64,000 bases of DNA. Origin: Rhabdornis inornatus (lineage: Eukaryota > Chordata > Aves > Passeriformes > Rhabdornithidae). The stretch is taken from contig VWZS01004484.1 in NCBI GenBank assembly GCA_013397075.1, positions 1,379,821-1,443,820 on the forward strand. Direction: 5' to 3'. The notes beneath the pieces are model-generated. The model was not told the origin of the DNA and did not search any database. It saw only the letters and a list, made by a program, of their open reading frames with translations. The translations under genes were made by a program, and so were the position numbers. Below, piece by piece: positions 52,949 through 63,961 of the stretch (position 1 is the first letter of the stretch; the number at the start of each line of letters is the position of its first letter).

Positions 52949-53752
52949 GTAAGACACAGTAATGCAAACATCCAGTCTCCCTCAGGGGTGGACACAGCTT
53001 TCCCAGCTTTGTGGGGAGGACAGTGACCTGCCTGCTGCAGCTCTCCATGTTCTCCATGATTTGGAGGGGTCTGGCCCAAGATTTCCCTTCCAGCTCCTTG
53101 GTTAGGTAGTTCAAGTGCAAAGACCAGGAAGATAAAGAGTTCGCAGGGGGTAATGAGAGAATCCTTTGTTTTGTGGGAATGCCACCAGTCTGGGATTAAT
53201 GGCAGGCTAACTCAGATGTTCGGGGTACACATGCTGCATAAAGGTGAAGAGCAAAGTGGGATTTTACATCATTGCTGATTTGATCTTTCATCTTATCTCT
53301 GTGGGAGGCAGCTGGAATCTTAATGCTGATAGTAGCTGGGATACCCCAGGAATTTCTTGCTGAATCTCCTCGAAATAGCCACTGGCTGCAAGGGATGGTG
53401 TGGCTGTAAATGTGGGTAACCCTGCCCCAGGGCTCTGCCAGTGAAATAATGGTGCTGGAGATGTTCTGAAGAAGAAGATGAATAATTCTTTGCATATCTC
53501 AACTTCCCTGAGAGCATCTTCCGTGTGTTTCAGAAACCTTTTAAATGACACCCTTGTCTTTTTTGTGAGACAGCAATGAAGGAGCTGGAGCACAGCTCAT
53601 ACTGAGAGTGGCTGAAGGAGATGGGGGGACTGATGTTCACACACCAATTTACTCTTTACACTGCGTATTTGGGAGCTGTGCATCTTGTTTAATACTTTAC
53701 GTTAAATATTTGCTTCCTCAGTAGCAGTACACCAATTTGTACTCTCAGTTTC

Positions 53753-53992
53753 AGACTGGATATGAGGAAGCATTTCTTTATGGAAAGGGAAGTCAGATAC
53801 TGGAACAGGCTTCCCAGAGAGCTGGTGGATGCCCCAGGCCTGTCAGTGTTCAGGGGACATTTGGACAATGCCCTTAACAACACGCTCTAATTTCTGGTCA
53901 GCCCTGAAGTGCTCAGGCTGTAGGTCCCCTCCAACTGAAATACTTCTAGTCTAGTCTGTTCTTCTGTTCTTTTCTGTTCTGTTTTATTCTCT
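53753..53992 (+). mobile_element. CR1-like 3' fragment with TTCTG-type tail
   Basis: Blocks tactggaacaggcttcccag, catttggacaatgccctta, aggtcccctccaactgaaat are followed by about 50 bases of tctgttctt-like repeats. This matches the CR1 class common in songbirds whose 3' tail is a pentamer-like repeat instead of the octamer. Confidence 0.8.
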
Positions 53993-55947
53993 TAAGTTGT
54001 CATGTTGGGTTGCAGAGTAGAAGGGAAACTTTTACTTGCATTGCTCTGAACTTCTGCTGTTTGTGGCAGCACTCCTGGTCCTAGGAGTCAGAGTGCTACG
54101 GTGGGTGCATCTCGTATTTGTCCCAAGCAACACATTTGTTACTTTCCTCTTAAAAATTATGAAAAAAAAAAGAAGACATAAAGGGGAAGAATAAAAGTGA
54201 GGAGTTCATAGATTCCTGAGAAGAATATTTCTGTACCTAGTATTTCACAGGGGTAAGATTTTATGTAACCTAATGCATCTAAAAATAGAATTTCTGTATA
54301 TCCGTGACACAACTTTATCTCCTTCGAATAAATGCATTCACCCTATGAATATTCAGATGCTTTTCCTGGACATCATCACCTTCCATAATGTTGAGCACAG
54401 AATCTCCAGTGAAATGGATTTTCCAAACATGTATCTTATCTGCAGACCAGACAATGCCATCAGGCTGTATCTAATTATTAATTTTGGTTAATTTTTGTTC
54501 CCAAGGTCTGTGGCAGGGCACTAACACCCTCATTCCCCAGCTGCCACGCTGAGGTGCAGCTGACCCCATCTCCAGATCCACTTTGAGATGTTCCCAGATG
54601 ATCTCCAGGGGTAATTTATCTTGGGGATAATTTATTTTCGGGATCAGGAGATTGTCTGTTCAGAGGAAATCCAAAGTTTATCTGTCAGAGAGACTGAGTT
54701 GCTGACAGTTGATGGGATTGGCAGGAATTAACACACAGATGAATGTGGGATTTGTGTTCCCTGGAGACCTCCTGTGCCTGAGGAAATAGTCTTCATAAGA
54801 GAAGTTTTGGGGCTTTTAATTCATCTCTGCTTGCAACACTTTTTTTTTTCCTAGGCGTTGTCACAAATGCCAGAAAGATTGGAAAATATAATAAGGGGTT
54901 TTGTCTGATCTGTAAATAGCATTTTCAGTCCCTTCTCCAGGGAGATGGAGGACAGCAGTCAAACATTTAGAATTGTATCAGTGAGCAGCTCACCAGTGGC
55001 AGCTGAAAAAGTCTGTGGACGTGTTGGGGGTGTTGCCTGTGGCTGCTGAGGTCCCAAACTTCAGCTGTGCTGTTCCCATGGTTACCGTGGCTGTTGGATT
55101 TGTGATGGAGATGCTGCTCTGTGGGCTGTGCTGCAGAAACTCCAGTCAGGAGCAAAACACCCTCAGCTCCACTGAGATCCCAAGGGGTGCTGGGTCACCA
55201 AATCCAGGTGGCTAATACCAGCTCTGACGTGTGAGCATTAGGCAGGAACATTACATGGCTGCTTGGACCTGGCACAGCCATTCCATGGACAGGGAGGGCA
55301 GCTGAAATAAAACTCCTGCAGCCCAAGTGTGAAATGGAAAGAACATGGGCTGGTGTTTCGTCAGCTGCAAACAGGAAGTATTTGTGAGTCCTGGAGATCA
55401 AAAAAAGCCTTATTGAAACAGTCTGGAGAGTTTCTCTGGAGGTCCTGCCCCCAGAAGTGCATTCCTGGCTGCCCCTACAGAGCTCCACTGCCTCCTGCAG
55501 GTGTCACCTGAAGGTAAAAAACAGGATGTCGTGAAGCATGGAACTTCTGTCTACGAAAATTCAGTGTCAAAACACTGTGAGTCGTTCAGAGGGGGACGTC
55601 TGCTCTGTCTCTGAGTGAGTCTGTCCCTGCTTCAGGAGCTGGAGCTGAACTGGGGGATACAGAACTGCCTGTGATGGTGGGAATGCTATTCAGAGGGTTT
55701 GCTGGAAGGAAGAAATACTGGGACGAGGGATGGGGTAGGACTGACTGAGAATGTGAAAGCCTCAGATATAGACTTAGATGTTGGTTCTGCTGGAGTCAAC
55801 CCAGTCCTTCCAGAAACACCATAATTTGAGGTAAAAATGCTCCCAAGACCTAGAGTTACAGGTTAGATGGGAGACTGGGAGCAGCTGGAGAGAGCTGAGC
55901 AGTTGACAGCACGAGAAGCTGAATTACTGTACTGCTGTAGTTGTAGT

Positions 55948-56062
55948 TAGAATATCCTGAGCTGGCAGAGACCCACAAGGACCATGGGGTCCAACTCACA
56001 GGACAACTCCAACCATGTGTCTAAAAGTGTTGTCCAAATAATTTCTGACCTGTGGCAGACCA
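55948..56062 (-). mobile_element. CR1 3' fragment (gggacccacaagg class)
   Basis: Reads agaatatcctgagctggcag, agacccacaaggaccatgg, ggtccaactcacaggacaac and aaaagtgttgtccaaataat. It is a CR1 terminal class distinct from the majority copies. Confidence 0.82.
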
Positions 56063-57008
56063 TGGAGAGGAGAGCCAAGGGGAAGACCAAGGACCTGTGT
56101 GCAGCACAAGGCCCTGAGTGGTGGCAGAGCAGGCTCAGAAATGTTCCCAACATCTGCCAGCAGCTGCAGCCAGTCCTCTTGGGGCTCCCCACTTGCTGAG
56201 GTTATTGTGAGTAGAGTCACAGGCTTTGCTTTGGGAGACAAAAAGCACTTGTGTTCAGAGTTCAGGGGAAAATGGAACAGAGACAGGCAGTGGGAAGGAG
56301 GCAGCTCATCCGCTGTCAGCCTTATCATCATTTATTGAAAATTAGCCTGAAATCACAGAAATATATTCCAGTAGAGGATGAGCAACAGGTAATAGCAGCA
56401 ATTAAGCTCAAGGAGAGTGTTCCCTGGAGTAAATTAGAAAGATGTGGGTCAGGAGTACAAGTGATTTGCTTGACCCGAGAGATGAAGGCAGAAATACACA
56501 GAAATAAGGCTTTGGAAAATGGAGAAGGAAGCAGAGAGTGACTGAAAAGCCCTCCTAAAGGAAACTCTGCTGCTTCTGGATAAATCTGAGATCTGTTTGC
56601 AGCAGAGGAGGAATGGGCTCCACTGGCTGCAGCTGGGACTGGGACAATCACTGCACTCCTATGGTGGGATAAATCTGGTTTTGAACTATCAGCTCTGATT
56701 AAGAAGATAGAAACATGTCCTGGTATGAGGCCATTTGTGTTGGTATTCAGGCAAGTGAATTAATGGCCTGAGTTCTCTCTAATCTAAGAGATCAAGGAGT
56801 AATTTAGGACGTTGTGTTTGGACTCAAAAAGATTTGCTGTGAAACACACAATGAAGAATGAACCCGTTTCTCCAGACTTCGGTTGCTTTCCTCTTCTTTC
56901 TACACCTTGTATTTATTTGGACCCTGATTCCACAGGCCTGCATGCAAATTTCACGTTACTCCCTGAAAAGAAATGGCAGCACAGGGAGGACATAGACCTG
57001 TTGCTGGA

Positions 57009-57310
57009 GAGGGACTTGGGATAAGGGCCTGGAGTACCATTTGATAAGGGGGAATGGCTTCCCACTGCCAGAGGGCAGGGTTGGATGAGATACTGGGAGG
57101 AAATTCTTCCCTGGGAGGGCAGTGAGGCCATGGCACAGGTTGTCCAGAGAAGCTGTGGCTGCCTCTGCATCCCTGGCAGTGTCCAAGGCCAGGTTGGACA
57201 GAGCTTAGAGCAAGCTGGGATAGTGGAAGGTGTCCCTGCCCATGGCAGGGGGTGGGACTGGGATGAGCTTTAAGGTCCTTTCCTTCCCAAACCGTTCTGG
57301 GATTCCATGA
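57009..57310 (+). mobile_element. CR1 LINE 3' fragment
   Basis: About 300 bp, with gagggacttgggataagggc, ccagagggcagggttggatg, aagctgtggctgcctctgc and the end cgttctgggattccatgaat. Confidence 0.94.
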
Positions 57311-58039
57311 ATTGCACGGAGTGGCTCAGAGCAGAGTTGATCCTGGACACAGCCCTGTGAGCTCAAGTCCATTGCCTTGAAGGGGCCCTGTCCCACCAGG
57401 GCTTGCATGAAACAAATAGAAATAAAAATTAAAGCGTTGACTGTGAAAAATTTACCCATTTAGTGCTTGCTAGCAAAAACATCTTGATAATGGCTGTCCT
57501 GGAAAATGGTGGAAAAAACAACTGCTGTGTCTGAATCGTACACAGAGTGCAATGATCTGGAGGAATTATCTCCTTGAAGTGTATGTTATTACTGGAGGCT
57601 GGGGCATAGTGTATAGGTGACTCTCCCTGTAGGAAAAAGGCTAAGGGGTAATGGAACAATTGTCAGGTGATTCCTGGGATTTCATTTGGGAATTGTAACC
57701 CCGCAAGAGAAGCACCTCTGAGTTTGTGGTTCAAAAGGGACTATGGCAAATCCATCCTGGGCAGCTGTACCAGAGGAAAACCATCATTAGTCCCATCATC
57801 ATAAACTGTCTCCTAAATGGCTACAGTGGTTTGTAAAAAATAATCACGATGCAAACATGCTCATGGACAAAAATGAGATTAAAGAATGTGAAGATGTGTT
57901 GCTGTGAACTCCGATGGGTACCCCGAGCCTGGGACATGGTGTTGCCATCCCCATGGGGGATGTCACTGTGGGTCAGCTTGGTCTTGAGCACCAGCGCTGG
58001 TGTTGGGGTGGGTGTGCAGGGATTTCTCCTGCAGTCTGC

Positions 58040-58430
58040 TCACCTGGTGCCCGGGAGCCGGTGGGAGGATACCCAGCCCTGGGAAGGATGCCCGGCATCC
58101 CTCGTTAGTAAGGCTGGGCATGGAAGCGGGAGCGAACACAAAGCAGCTCCTTGTAGGGATGGAGGGAGCGCCCTTGGGAACGGGCTGCCAACCCAGCCTA
58201 TGCAGGGCACAGTGATTAGGCTGAAACTCATTAGCACAGTGGATTGCTCTTAATGACTCCATTGATTTTTTCCCTAACAAAGAGAGAAACGGACAAAAAT
58301 TAGCACAGTATACAATGATTTAGTGCCGCCTCCCGGCATTTTCTTCCCGTCCTTTCTGAGAGCGCTGTAAACAAAGCCAGGCTGATGAAAAGGGTTCCCA
58401 GCGCCGAGCGGGGCGAGGGCTGTCCTCAAA
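58040..58430. other. CpG-enriched patch in last intron
   Basis: I count about 17 CpG dinucleotides in under 400 bases, including agcgccgagcggggcgaggg, against a background in which CpG is scarce. It is too small and weak to call a classic CpG island. It could be an internal regulatory element, or simply locally GC-rich DNA. Confidence 0.4.
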
Positions 58431-58484
58431 GGGGCCACTGTCCCCAAGGAGGAAGGGCAGCTGGCTGCAGCTCCTGCCCCTCTG

Positions 58485-58620
58485 CCTCCTCTGCTTCTCC
58501 TGTCTCCTTTTCCTCCCCTTCTCTCCCTCCCCTGCCTCTTCTCTCTCCTCTCTCCTCTCCCTCCCCTGCTTCCCTCCATCCTCATCCTCCTGTTGCTCCC
58601 CTGCCCAGCCCAGTCCCCCA
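58485..58620. repeat. Polypyrimidine (CT-rich) run
   Basis: About 135 bases are almost purely C and T, with repeated ctcctctcc-like blocks. It lies just downstream of the CpG-rich patch in the last intron. Such tracts can adopt triplex-type structures; no function is shown by the sequence. Confidence 0.75.
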
Positions 58621-59060
58621 GCACAAGGGGCCATTGAGCCAGGCAGAGTTGTTTATTAGCCTGTCACCCACACAAGGGGGAAAAGGCATTTTTCCTGCCA
58701 TTTTTTCCTTTCTCTTTTTATTCCCTAAGAGGATATAATGAGCTGTGATGCATCCTCTGGAGGGACATCAGGAGGGGAGCACTTTGGAGGTGCAGCAAGG
58801 GAGAGATGGGGGATGAGTCCTTCTGCTTTGGGTGCAGGCAGCAGGAAAAGAACATCAGGCTGCCTTTTAACTTACCTTAAATTTACTCACTTGTTTAGAA
58901 ACACTCATGTTGTTCTGTGGATACCTACAAGAGAGTCCTCTCTACAGAAGTCCCACTCCCATCAGCCCTGGGTCTGCAGAGATGTTTTGGAGCCTTGGTT
59001 CCTGGTGTGCAGCCCAGCTGTGTTTCCCAAATAAACTGATTGCTGTTAAGAAACATCTTT

Positions 59061-59062
<2 letters not shown>

Positions 59063-59097
<35 letters not shown>
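59063..59097. repeat. Poly-T homopolymer, 35 bases
   Basis: An uninterrupted run of 35 T lies 846 bases upstream of the terminal C1orf21 exon. It may mark the reverse-strand poly-A tail of an old retroinsertion, but no recognisable element flanks it. The length is likely to be imprecise in the assembly. Confidence 0.9.
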
Positions 59098-59943
59098 CCC
59101 TTTTTGGCTCTCCTTCTCCAGGTGCTCAGGTCCCTCAGTGCTCCAGCACACAGGAACCATGGGAAATAGTCCAGAGATCTTGGATCCTGCATTTGAGGCA
59201 CTTGTTTGATGCAGGATACTATGGGTGGCTTGTACTGAAGAGCTCAGCTCCAGCTGGTTTTGTGCAGGGCAGCAAGGAAAGTGGCTCCCAGCAGGTCCTT
59301 TCTTGCTGCTCTGCAAGAACTGGATAGGGAGGGATGGGATGTGCCTTCTCCAGACCATCCCAAGGGGAATACCCAGAGAAATGCTGCTCCACACCTGTCT
59401 TTGGGATGGGATAGAAGGCATAACATGACTGTTCTGATAAGAAAATCATGTTTTGTGAAGCTTAGGCTGAATCCCCTGTAGTAGAAGCATAATTTCAATA
59501 TGAATGGCGTCTCTTGCTCTGGGGTTAAACTTTTGCTGGGGTTATCAGATGAGGGATTCTTGTTCACAGCAGCTGCCTTGTGTTGCTCGTAGGATTATAT
59601 GCTTTGTTGCTTTTGCCTCAGAGATTATCTTTTCACAACAAATCTCGGGGCTGTGACCATCAAGGTGGATCTTTACATAAAGCAGGTTTGTAAATTTGTA
59701 AATCAGTTTGTTGGATCCCCCCACCTGCAATTCAGTATATGGGGGATGATGTTTATGAGATTAATAGTGAGAAAGGGAAGTGTCTCCTATCCTGGTTTCC
59801 CACAAATTCCCTGTGTCTAAGGTTTCTACCCAGCTCTGAACTTAAACCCCCCAGGTTTAGAGAGCTGCTTCCAGTGAGCGTTCCCTGCATTTACTCCTGT
59901 GTGTTGTCTCTGTGTACCAACTGCCTGGCCTTTGTCCCTGCAG

Positions 59944-59982
59944 GGTCGTGACTACTGTTCAGAGGAGGAGGATGTCACATAG
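59944..59982 (+). CDS. C1orf21: C1orf21 terminal coding exon with stop codon
   Basis: The acceptor cctttgtccctgcag precedes GGT, and the reading GRDYCSEEEDVT ends at TAG (59980-59982). As recalled, the human protein ends EDIT where this copy ends EDVT. The acidic tail SEEED presents a serine followed by acidic residues, a typical casein kinase 2 context; whether it is phosphorylated is inference. Joined to the three upstream exons it closes the frame with no leftover bases, which confirms the gene model. Non-coding 3' UTR follows directly. Confidence 0.95.
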   Translation, partial: GRDYCSEEEDVT

Positions 59983-60017
59983 TGCCAGCTCTGCGCTCGC
60001 CCCAGGAGCACCTCCAG

Positions 60018-60025
60018 TGTAAATA
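60018..60025 (+). promoter_or_regulatory. Pumilio-type element in 3' UTR
   Basis: TGTAAATA fits the UGUANAUA consensus bound by Pumilio (PUF) RNA-binding proteins. It sits in the UTR close to the stop codon. A second identical octamer is at 62191-62198, in the transcript only if the distal end is used. An octamer can occur by chance. Confidence 0.4.
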
Positions 60026-60690
60026 GATCCAACCCAGCCTTCTGGATACAACCTTTGGGACGTTTGCTCGAGTGAACAGCACTCCATAACAGAAGAAGAC
60101 CATTTCCACATTATATGCTCCATTCAGTTACAGTGTTTCCTAGTGAACACATGAGGAATATTGCTAAGAACTCCTAAGGAACTGTTTTTGTTGCTGCTAG
60201 TTAAAACTTGTTGCAATTTCTCACTTTTTTCTGTGTCCAGATACGCAGCAAATCCTTAAAAATTAATCCAAAAGACCTTGTTGATTTTATTGAGGCTTCT
60301 GGCCTATTTTCTATCAGATGAGGTAGTGTTATACCAAACTTCCATAAGTGAACATCCAAGCATCTAAGAAACACCCCTGAGCTGTGTGTCCATCCGTGCT
60401 GGGGCCAGAGTGCTTTTTAGTGCTGGTGATTCCAAGCTTTGGAGATGGGATGTTTTTGCTATGGCAGGCCTTGTTTCTCAGCTGAGAAGAAGCTGAGAAA
60501 CTATTATCCTTTAAAAGCATGTTATCACTGAAATACTGGAAGTGATACAGGAGCAGGAACTTGTATTTTAAGAGGAAAAAAGTTTCATTTAAAAGGTATC
60601 TTAATCAAGGACTAAGCTTGCAGTATTGGCTTTGCTGAGCACGAATGGGAGTGTGATCACAATCATTTTGAATCTCTTTTTTTCTAAGAA

Positions 60691-60696
60691 AATAAA
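60691..60696 (+). promoter_or_regulatory. C1orf21: Polyadenylation signal AATAAA
   Basis: This is a perfect hexamer 709 bases after the stop codon, followed within 15-30 bases by T- and GT-rich sequence. It is the first canonical hexamer after the C1orf21 stop. ATTAAA at 60882-60887 and AATAAA at 62056-62061 are alternative or later signals. Confidence 0.65.
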
Positions 60697-60949
60697 CATT
60701 TTACTGTTTTTATGTATTCTTGTCTTTTACCATTCCTACAACACGATGTTTTAAGAGTCTGGGGACAAGGAAGACCAAACCTCTCCTCTGCCTTGATGTG
60801 TCCCGTGGATCTGATCTCTTAAAGCAGCTCTGTGCCAACTGGGGGGATGTGTTGTGTGTCCTGTAGAGTTTATTTTTCCATATTAAATGGAGAGGATATT
60901 ACCTTCTCAAAAGCAGATGTAATATTTTTAACAAATGCTGTCATGAGTT

Positions 60950-60975
60950 AAAAAAAAAAAAAAAAGGAAAAAAAA
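60950..60975. repeat. A-rich simple sequence
   Basis: A run of 16 A, then GG, then 8 A, in the downstream flank or distal UTR. Oligo-dT priming here could mimic a transcript end. Confidence 0.8.
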
Positions 60976-62055
60976 TACAGCTTTTGTATTTATTATTTCA
61001 AAGAAGATTGTTACCTGTGCTGATGTTTCTCCCTTCTGAGGGCAGGGTTTGCACTGCATCCCGTGGAGAAGCTTTGTCAGTGTAGTTTGCTGTCATTGTG
61101 TTGATTTCAGTTGATTTCAGTGGGAGGGGTGTGACCAGAGTGAGGGGCATTAACAGTATCTCTTAGGATGTGGCTGACGCTCCCAAATATTGGCCCTTTT
61201 TCACTGGGCTTTCTAAAAATCAGATCCCTCTAAAGGATCTAAGTCCCTCAAAGATCACCTGTGACCTCTGCAAATCTCTTAAGTTATTGCTGAATTTCCT
61301 GACTGAAGAGGTTTCCCTGGATGTTTGCTCTGAGTGGGGCTGGACAGCCCACATCAGAAGATTTCATTCCCTGGCAGGATTGTGCTGTACCTGGAATATC
61401 TCCAGCGGTCTCCAGCTCTCTCCTGCTGCCATCTCTGCACTGGATTTACCTTTGGCTTTTGGGCAGGGGATGAGCAGTGGGGCCAGACCTGGGAGTAGCT
61501 CATATTCCTGAAGGGATGGGTCTGAGCCCATCTAGCAGGGGCAGCTTTCCAAGCAGCAGCTGTGAGGCTGCAAGTCAACCTCTTTCTTAGAGGCAGAAGC
61601 TATTTCTGAGCTCTGCAGGTTCCCCTGGCCCCTCAGTCTGAGCCCAGTGGTTGCTGTATTCCAGAATTCAGACAACCTGAGAGCTTCAACAGCTTCCCAT
61701 ATAAAAGCTCAGTGTCAGGGTCCTGAATATGGCATATTCGGCTTTATCCTATTAATGGTCAAAAACCACCAGCCAGCTGTGATTTCCCTAAATCCTTGCT
61801 CATTTGAGCAGCTGCATTGGCCAGGCAGCCCTTCCCAAGTATCCTGACCTCCCTGGAGACAGAGTTTCTCTGCCTCCCTCCCATCACATCCCTGTGCCTG
61901 GGGCTGTGGCACTTCTCAGTGATGAATTCTTCAACGTGATGGTGCTCTCCTCCTGGATACGATTTTTTCCATAATTTATGCCAGCTCTTGAGCAGGTGAC
62001 TATGCTTGGGAAAGTTGAGAGACTGTGCATTTCAATTATTTAAAACATTTTAATT

Positions 62056-62061
62056 AATAAA
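62056..62061 (+). promoter_or_regulatory. Possible distal polyadenylation signal AATAAA
   Basis: This canonical hexamer lies 2.07 kb after the stop, in AT-rich context. It would matter only if transcription of C1orf21 reads past the proximal site. I recall that mammalian C1orf21 messages carry a long 3' UTR, which makes use of a distal site plausible, but nothing in the DNA decides it. Confidence 0.35.
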
Positions 62062-63839
62062 GAGTCCTGGGGCTTGGTCCCACAGACCCTTCTCTGCAAA
62101 GCAGTTTGGAAAGCTTTCACAGTAGTGGAGTGATGGGGTTGGGTCTGTTCTTTTGAAATGTTTCCTTGTCCAGGTGCTGAACATCTTGTCTGTAAATATC
62201 CCCACACAAACACTGTTAGACACATCGTGGTCTTTCTTTCAGCCACCTCTTAGTTTAATAATTCTTTTATTTAATATTTTCTGTGCTGCTGCTTGCTGGC
62301 ACTGGAGACCTGCACTTCAGTGGAGGTTTTGTGAAAAGCAATTCCCATCTTACCTGTGCTCGTATTCCAACCAGCTGCAGGTGCTTTAGAGTTCTGGATG
62401 AATTCCAGCCTGGCTGCTGGACCAGTAGATGGCAATATGTGTGACGGCTGGGTAGGCTGTTGTGTTGCTGGCTGGGAGGCACTAGAGTGGGCAGGAAGTT
62501 TGGAACCTGCTGTAATTCTTCCACCTTTGCAAAATCCTGGCAGATTTTGTTAGAAGTAAGTCTGAATATATGTGGCAGCTGAAAGTCTGTAATAATATAA
62601 GCAGATGACTCTGGCTGAAAATGCATCGCTCCTTGGAGCTCTACCTCCCATTGTTTGCTCTGCTCAAATACATTCAGCAGCCTGGAAAAGAGGAGGCTGG
62701 GAAGAGAAGGAAAACTTGCTCCTATCTGGATTCTGTAAATGGGATTTCAAGGTTCCTCTCAAAAGTGCCGGGGAAGTGGTTTGAGGCCCAAACTTCTCTT
62801 TGGGAGGCTGATGCAGTATTTCCTGAGCTCCGCATTGTATTCTGGGATCTTGGAGAAAATTGTGGTGAAGAGGTTTTGCAATCAACCTTCTTTCCTTGAA
62901 GTGCTTTCTCCTTTGTCCAGAGCCCTTTGAGTGGTGCTGGTTTTCCTCCTTGGAGCCTGCCTCAAGCATTGGGAGGGGAACTGGGGAGCTGCTGCCCACC
63001 CCAGGCCCAGCCTTGGGCTGTGTTGTATCTCTTCCTTAATTACTGGGAATTCCACTTCAGCTGTGCCCTCTCCCAGCCCCTTCCACCCCCCAAATAACAT
63101 TAATTTCTTCCCTTGCATTCAGTCAGAGATTTGACTCTTTTAAATTAGGTCTCCCTGCCAGGATCCAGCAGAGCAGAGCTCTCTATGTCACAGAGATCCC
63201 TGCCACAAGCCCTTTGTGGCCACGGATGGGCTGCACAGCTCCAGGCTGACTCAGTGCACCTCTCCATGCCCTTGTAGACAGCAGGAGCAGCAGTGCTTTA
63301 ACTGGAGGTGGAATCTTCATCCCGGGAACGCCGTCATCCTGTCGCCCCTGTGTGCATTGGGGTGGGCTCTGACCCCAGCAGCTGGATTGTACCTGGTGCT
63401 GCCACAGCTCTAGGGGAGAGATCAGCAGCATGCCAGGGCTTTTTGTGGTGTGCCTCTTTCTTGGTGTAAGAACACCCAGGCTGATGACTGGCCTCAGAGT
63501 ACAACAGGTATTTAAACTCTGGATAATGAGACAGGAGTGAAGGGGTTGATGAAGCACCAGTGTTTGAACTCCAAGGACATCATTGTCATCACACGAGAAT
63601 CAGCCTGGAGATAAATATTCTGTTCTCAGCTATTTCAGTTTTACCAGGTCTGTAAAACAGTAATTTCCTGTCACTTTCATTTTGGAGTTAGCAGTGACTC
63701 AACTCCAGATCAGCCTGGCTGACACACCAGACCTTCAGGATAGGAGAGGCTGGGTGATGTGTGTGTCTGTCAAAGAGCAAATGTCATATGGGCTTTGCAC
63801 AGAAAGGGTGGTTTCCAGTTCCACCATGGTGGTGGGACA

Positions 63840-63961
63840 CTGGCACCAGGGTGCCCAGGGAAGCTGTGGCTGCCCGTGGATCCCTGGGAGTGTCCCAGGC
63901 TGGGCTGGATGGGGCTTGGAGCAACCTGGGACAGTGGAAGATGTCCCTGCCCACGGCAGGA
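63840..63961 (+). mobile_element. CR1 fragment lacking the 3' terminus
   Basis: Shows gtgcccagggaagctgtggc and gcttggagcaacctggga through tgtccctgcccacggcagg, then breaks off before the usual aaggtccc end. About 120 bp. Confidence 0.88.

Larger units (their letters stand above)
52949..59943 (+). other. C1orf21 last intron, 7.0 kb
   Basis: The intron runs from gtaaga to ccctgcag. It carries three CR1 fragments (53.75, 55.95 and 57.0 kb), a CpG-rich patch at 58040-58430, a C/T-rich run at 58485-58620 and a 35-T homopolymer at 59063-59097. The intervals 53000-53750, 53993-55947, 56063-57008, 57311-58040 and 59100-59900 hold no recognised gene. Confidence 0.9.
1..60712 (+). other. C1orf21: C1orf21 orthologue, partial gene (exons, introns, proximal 3' UTR)
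   Basis: The gene is identified from four short exons whose conceptual translation joins in one frame and matches the human C1orf21/PIG13 protein as I recall it (121 residues). The last 89 residues are encoded here. The first roughly 31 residues, including the start codon, are not in the window, so the gene begins upstream of base 1. Coding content is only 272 bp across about 44 kb from the first exon to the stop codon, which agrees with a small protein split by very long introns. The molecular role of the family is not established. The human N-terminus begins Met-Gly-Cys, which would suit lipid modification and membrane attachment, but that part is not visible here. The 3' limit is set by the polyadenylation signal at 60691 and could lie further downstream. 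Confidence 0.92.
59983..60712 (+). other. C1orf21: C1orf21 proximal 3' UTR
   Basis: Sequence after the stop codon runs to a canonical AATAAA at 60691-60696. A T/GT-rich stretch just beyond it (tgtttttatgtattcttg) resembles a downstream cleavage element. Cleavage would fall near 60710, giving a UTR of about 730 nt. A Pumilio-type motif (TGTAAATA) lies at 60018-60025, 36 nt after the stop. No CR1 copy interrupts this stretch. The boundary is inferred from signals alone, and longer forms are possible. Confidence 0.7.
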
